Shown here in pieces: positions 61,233 to 64,000 of a stretch of DNA of 64,000 nt; the stretch's first letter is position 1, and each line of letters begins with the position of its first letter. Source of the DNA: Prunus persica (Eukaryota > Streptophyta > Magnoliopsida > Rosales > Rosaceae); contig NC_034011.1 in assembly GCF_000346465.2 (NCBI RefSeq), forward strand, positions 12,293,634-12,357,633, written 5' to 3'. The notes beneath the pieces were generated by a model. That model worked only from the letters and a program-made list of their open reading frames with translations. It ran no database searches and was not told the origin of the DNA. Position numbers and translations under genes: made by a program.

Positions 61233-64000
61233 AGTTCGTGGGATTGGATTTCACTCGAAACCCACCAAATAACTCCTCCCACAATATTATGATGTTCCCC
61301 AAGTTTTAGACTCAATCCGATATCGATTGGTCAATGAAATCGGACAATTCAGGTTCGTATGAAGTTCGTTCTGAAATGGAGTGGTTGGTGTATTGTACAG
61401 TTCTAGGGATTGGATTTCACTCAAAACTCACCAAATGACCCCTCCCACAATATTATGATGTTCCCCTAGTCTTGGACCCAATCCGATATCGATTGGTTAA
61501 TGAAATCGGACAATTCAGCTTCGTACGAAGTTCATTCTGAAATATAGTGGTTGGTGTATTGTATAGTTGTGGAGATTTTATTTCACTCAAAACCCCATCA
61601 AATGACATCTCCCACAATATTATTATGTTCCCCAAGTTTTGCACTCAATCTGATATCGATTGGCCCATTAAATCAGACAATTCAGGTTCGTACAAAGTTC
61701 GTTCTGAAATGGAGTGGTTGGTGTATTGTATAGTTTTAGCCATTTGATTTCATTCAAAACCCATAAAATAACTCCTCCCACAATACTATGATGTTTCCCA
61801 AGTTTTGGACTCAATCTAATATCGATTGGTCCTTGAAATCGGACAATTCAGGTTCGTACGAAGTTCGTTCTAAAATGGAGTCTTTGGTGTATTGTATAGT
61901 TCTGGGGATTGGATTTCACTCAAAACCCACCAAATGAGTCCTCCCACAATATTGTGACGTTCCCCAAGTTTTGGACTCAATCCGATATCGATCGATCTAA
62001 GAAATCTAACAATTCAGGTTCGTACGAAGGTCGTTCTTAAATGGAGTGGTTGATGTATTGTATAGTTCTGGGGATTGGATTTCACTCAAACACCAAATGA
62101 CTCCTCCCACAATATTTATGATGTTCCCCAACTTTTGGACTCAATCCGACATCGATTAGTCCTTGAAATAGGACAATTCAGGTTCGTACGAAGTTCGTCC
62201 TGAAATGGAGCGGTTGGGGTATTGTATAGTTCTAGAGATTGGATTTTACTCCCAACCCCCCAAATGACTCCTCCCACAATATTATGATGTTCCCCAAGTT
62301 TTGGACTCAATTCGATATCGATTAGTCCTTGAAATCAGACAATTCAGGTTCGTATGAAGTTCGTTTTGAAATGGAGTGGTTGGTGTTTTGTATAGTTCTA
62401 CGGATTGGATTTCACTCAGAACCCATCAAATGACATCTCCCACAATATTGTGATCTTTCCTAAGTTTTGCACTCAATCGGATATCGATTAGTCCTTGAAA
62501 TCGGACAATTCAGGTTCGTACGAAAGTCGTTCTGAAATGGAGTGATTGGTGTATGGTATAGTTCGGGAGATTGGATTTCACCCAAAAACCAGCAAATGAC
62601 TCCTCCCACAATATTACGATGTTCCCCAAGTTTTGCCCTCAATCCGATATCGATTGGTTAATGAAATCGGACAATTCAGGTTCGTACAAAGTTCGTTCTA
62701 AAATAGAGTGGTTGGTTTATTGTATAATTCTAGGGTTTGGATTTTGATTCACAACCCATCAAATGACATCTCCGACAATATTATGATGTTCCCCAAGTTT
62801 TAGACTCAATCCGACATCGATTGGTCCTTGAAATCGGACAATTCAGGATCGTATGAAGTTCATTCCGTAATGGAGTGGTTTGTGTTTTGTATAGTTCTAC
62901 GGATTGGATGTCACTCAAAACCCATCAAATGACATATCCCACAATATTGTGACGTTCCCCAAGTTTTGCACTCAATCGGATATCGATTAGTCCTTGAAAT
63001 CAGACAACTCAGGTTCGTACGAACGTCGTTCTGAAATGGAGTGGTTAGTGTATTGTATAGTTCCGGGGATTTTATTTCACCCAAAAACCACAAAATGACT
63101 CCTCCCACAATATTATGACGTTCCCCAAGTTTTGCACTCAATCCGCTATCGATTGGTCCTTGAAATCGGACAATTCAGGTTCGTATGAAGTTCGTTCTGA
63201 AACGGAGTGGTTGGTGTATTGTATAGTTCTAGGGATTGGATTTCACTCAAAACCCATCAACTGACATCTCCCACAAAATTATGGTTTTCCCCAAGTTTTG
63301 CACTTAATCCGATATCGATTTGTCCTTGAAATCGGACAATTCAGGTTCATACGAAGTTCGTTCTGAAATAGAGTGGTTGGTGTATTGTATAGTTCTAGAG
63401 ATTGGATTACACTCAAAAACCACCAAATGATTCCTTCCACAATATTATGATGTTCCCTATGTTTTGGACTCAATCCGATATCGATTGGTTAATGAAATTG
63501 GACAATTCAGATTAGCACGAAGTTCGTTCGGAAATGGAATGGTTGGTGTATTGTATAGATCTAGGTGTTGGATTTCACTCAAAACTCACCAAATGACTCC
63601 TCCCACAATATTATGATGTTCCCCAAGTTTTGGAGTCAATCCGATATCGATTGGTCCATGAAATCGGACAATTCAGGTTCATACGAACTTCATTCTGAAA
63701 TGGAGTGGTCCTTGAAATTGAACAATTCAGGTTCGTATGAAGTTCGTTTTGAAATGAATGGTTGGTGTATTGCATAGTTTTGGCAATTGGATTTCACTCA
63801 AAACACACGAAATCACTCCTCCCACAATATTATGATGTTCCCCCAGTTTTGGACTCAATACGATATCGATTGGTCCATGAAATAAGCCAATTCTGGTTCG
63901 TACGAAGGTCGTTCTTAAATGGAGTGGTTGATGTATTGTATAGTTCTGGGGATTGGATTTCACTCAAAACCCACCAAATGACTCCTCCCACAATATTTAT

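Larger units (their letters stand above)
51853..64000 (+). repeat. 166-bp satellite array, block 4
   Basis: Forward monomers, mostly of the ACAATATTATG/GAAATCGGAC subfamily, running to the window edge. Around 54.5-55.1 kb and 56.6-57.0 kb monomers of the ACCATATTATG/GAAATTGG type are mixed in. Truncated or fused monomers are seen near 54775, 54895, 56510 and 63700. A three-monomer period appears at 62431 and 62930 (TGACATCTCC or TGACATATCC with ATATTGTGA and TGCACTCAATCGG). The last 100 bases repeat 62022-62111, 1878 bp earlier. No gene is present. Confidence 0.97.

Overview
This window is plant nuclear heterochromatin. Most of it is one tandem satellite with a 166-bp monomer, a size in the usual range for plant centromeric repeats. 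Two transposable elements interrupt it: a decayed Ty3/gypsy retrotransposon of the Athila/Tat type and a complete-looking 13,956-bp CACTA (En/Spm) DNA transposon. The plant assignment rests on the CACTA gene set, the Athila-type pol and the spliceosomal introns. I recall a 166-bp satellite being reported for Prunus, so a Rosaceae-like woody eudicot is possible, but I could not check this. I see no ordinary host gene. The many 60-80 aa reading frames that recur every 166 bp on both strands are satellite artefacts.

Layout. 1-364: inner part of an LTR whose element lies off the left edge. 365-4364: satellite in reverse polarity. 4365-10352: Athila-like element on the minus strand, with its 3' LTR (4365-5712), a 3' non-coding zone and a frameshifted pol. 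Its 5' half is missing. 10353-10459: a short piece of reverse-polarity satellite, then a polarity flip. 10460-37896: forward satellite, changing subfamily near 19.6 kb and carrying several higher-order periods. 37897-51852: CACTA element with 28-bp terminal inverted repeats and an ATT target duplication. 51853-64000: satellite again. About 4.2 kb of satellite around the CACTA insertion point is duplicated at 57012-61232, and that second copy keeps the uninterrupted empty site.

The CACTA element transcribes leftward. Its first gene (48701 to 45159, six coding exons, 715 codons before the stop) joins a Ptta/En/Spm-type transposase domain to a C-terminal Ulp1-like (C48) cysteine protease with all four catalytic residues. 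Its second gene (42859 to 39509, three exons, 1054 codons) is a TNP2/TNPD-type transposase. I derived both splice models from GT/AG sites and reading phase, and both stay open throughout, so the element could be autonomous.

Three things stand out. The CGACG/CGTCG motif, expected only near CACTA ends, fills nearly all non-coding DNA of the element, including every intron of the first gene. The right arm carries a captured, internally deleted fragment of the host 26S proteasome subunit RPN6. The leader of the transposase gene has perfect E2F-consensus sites and a template-switch scar.
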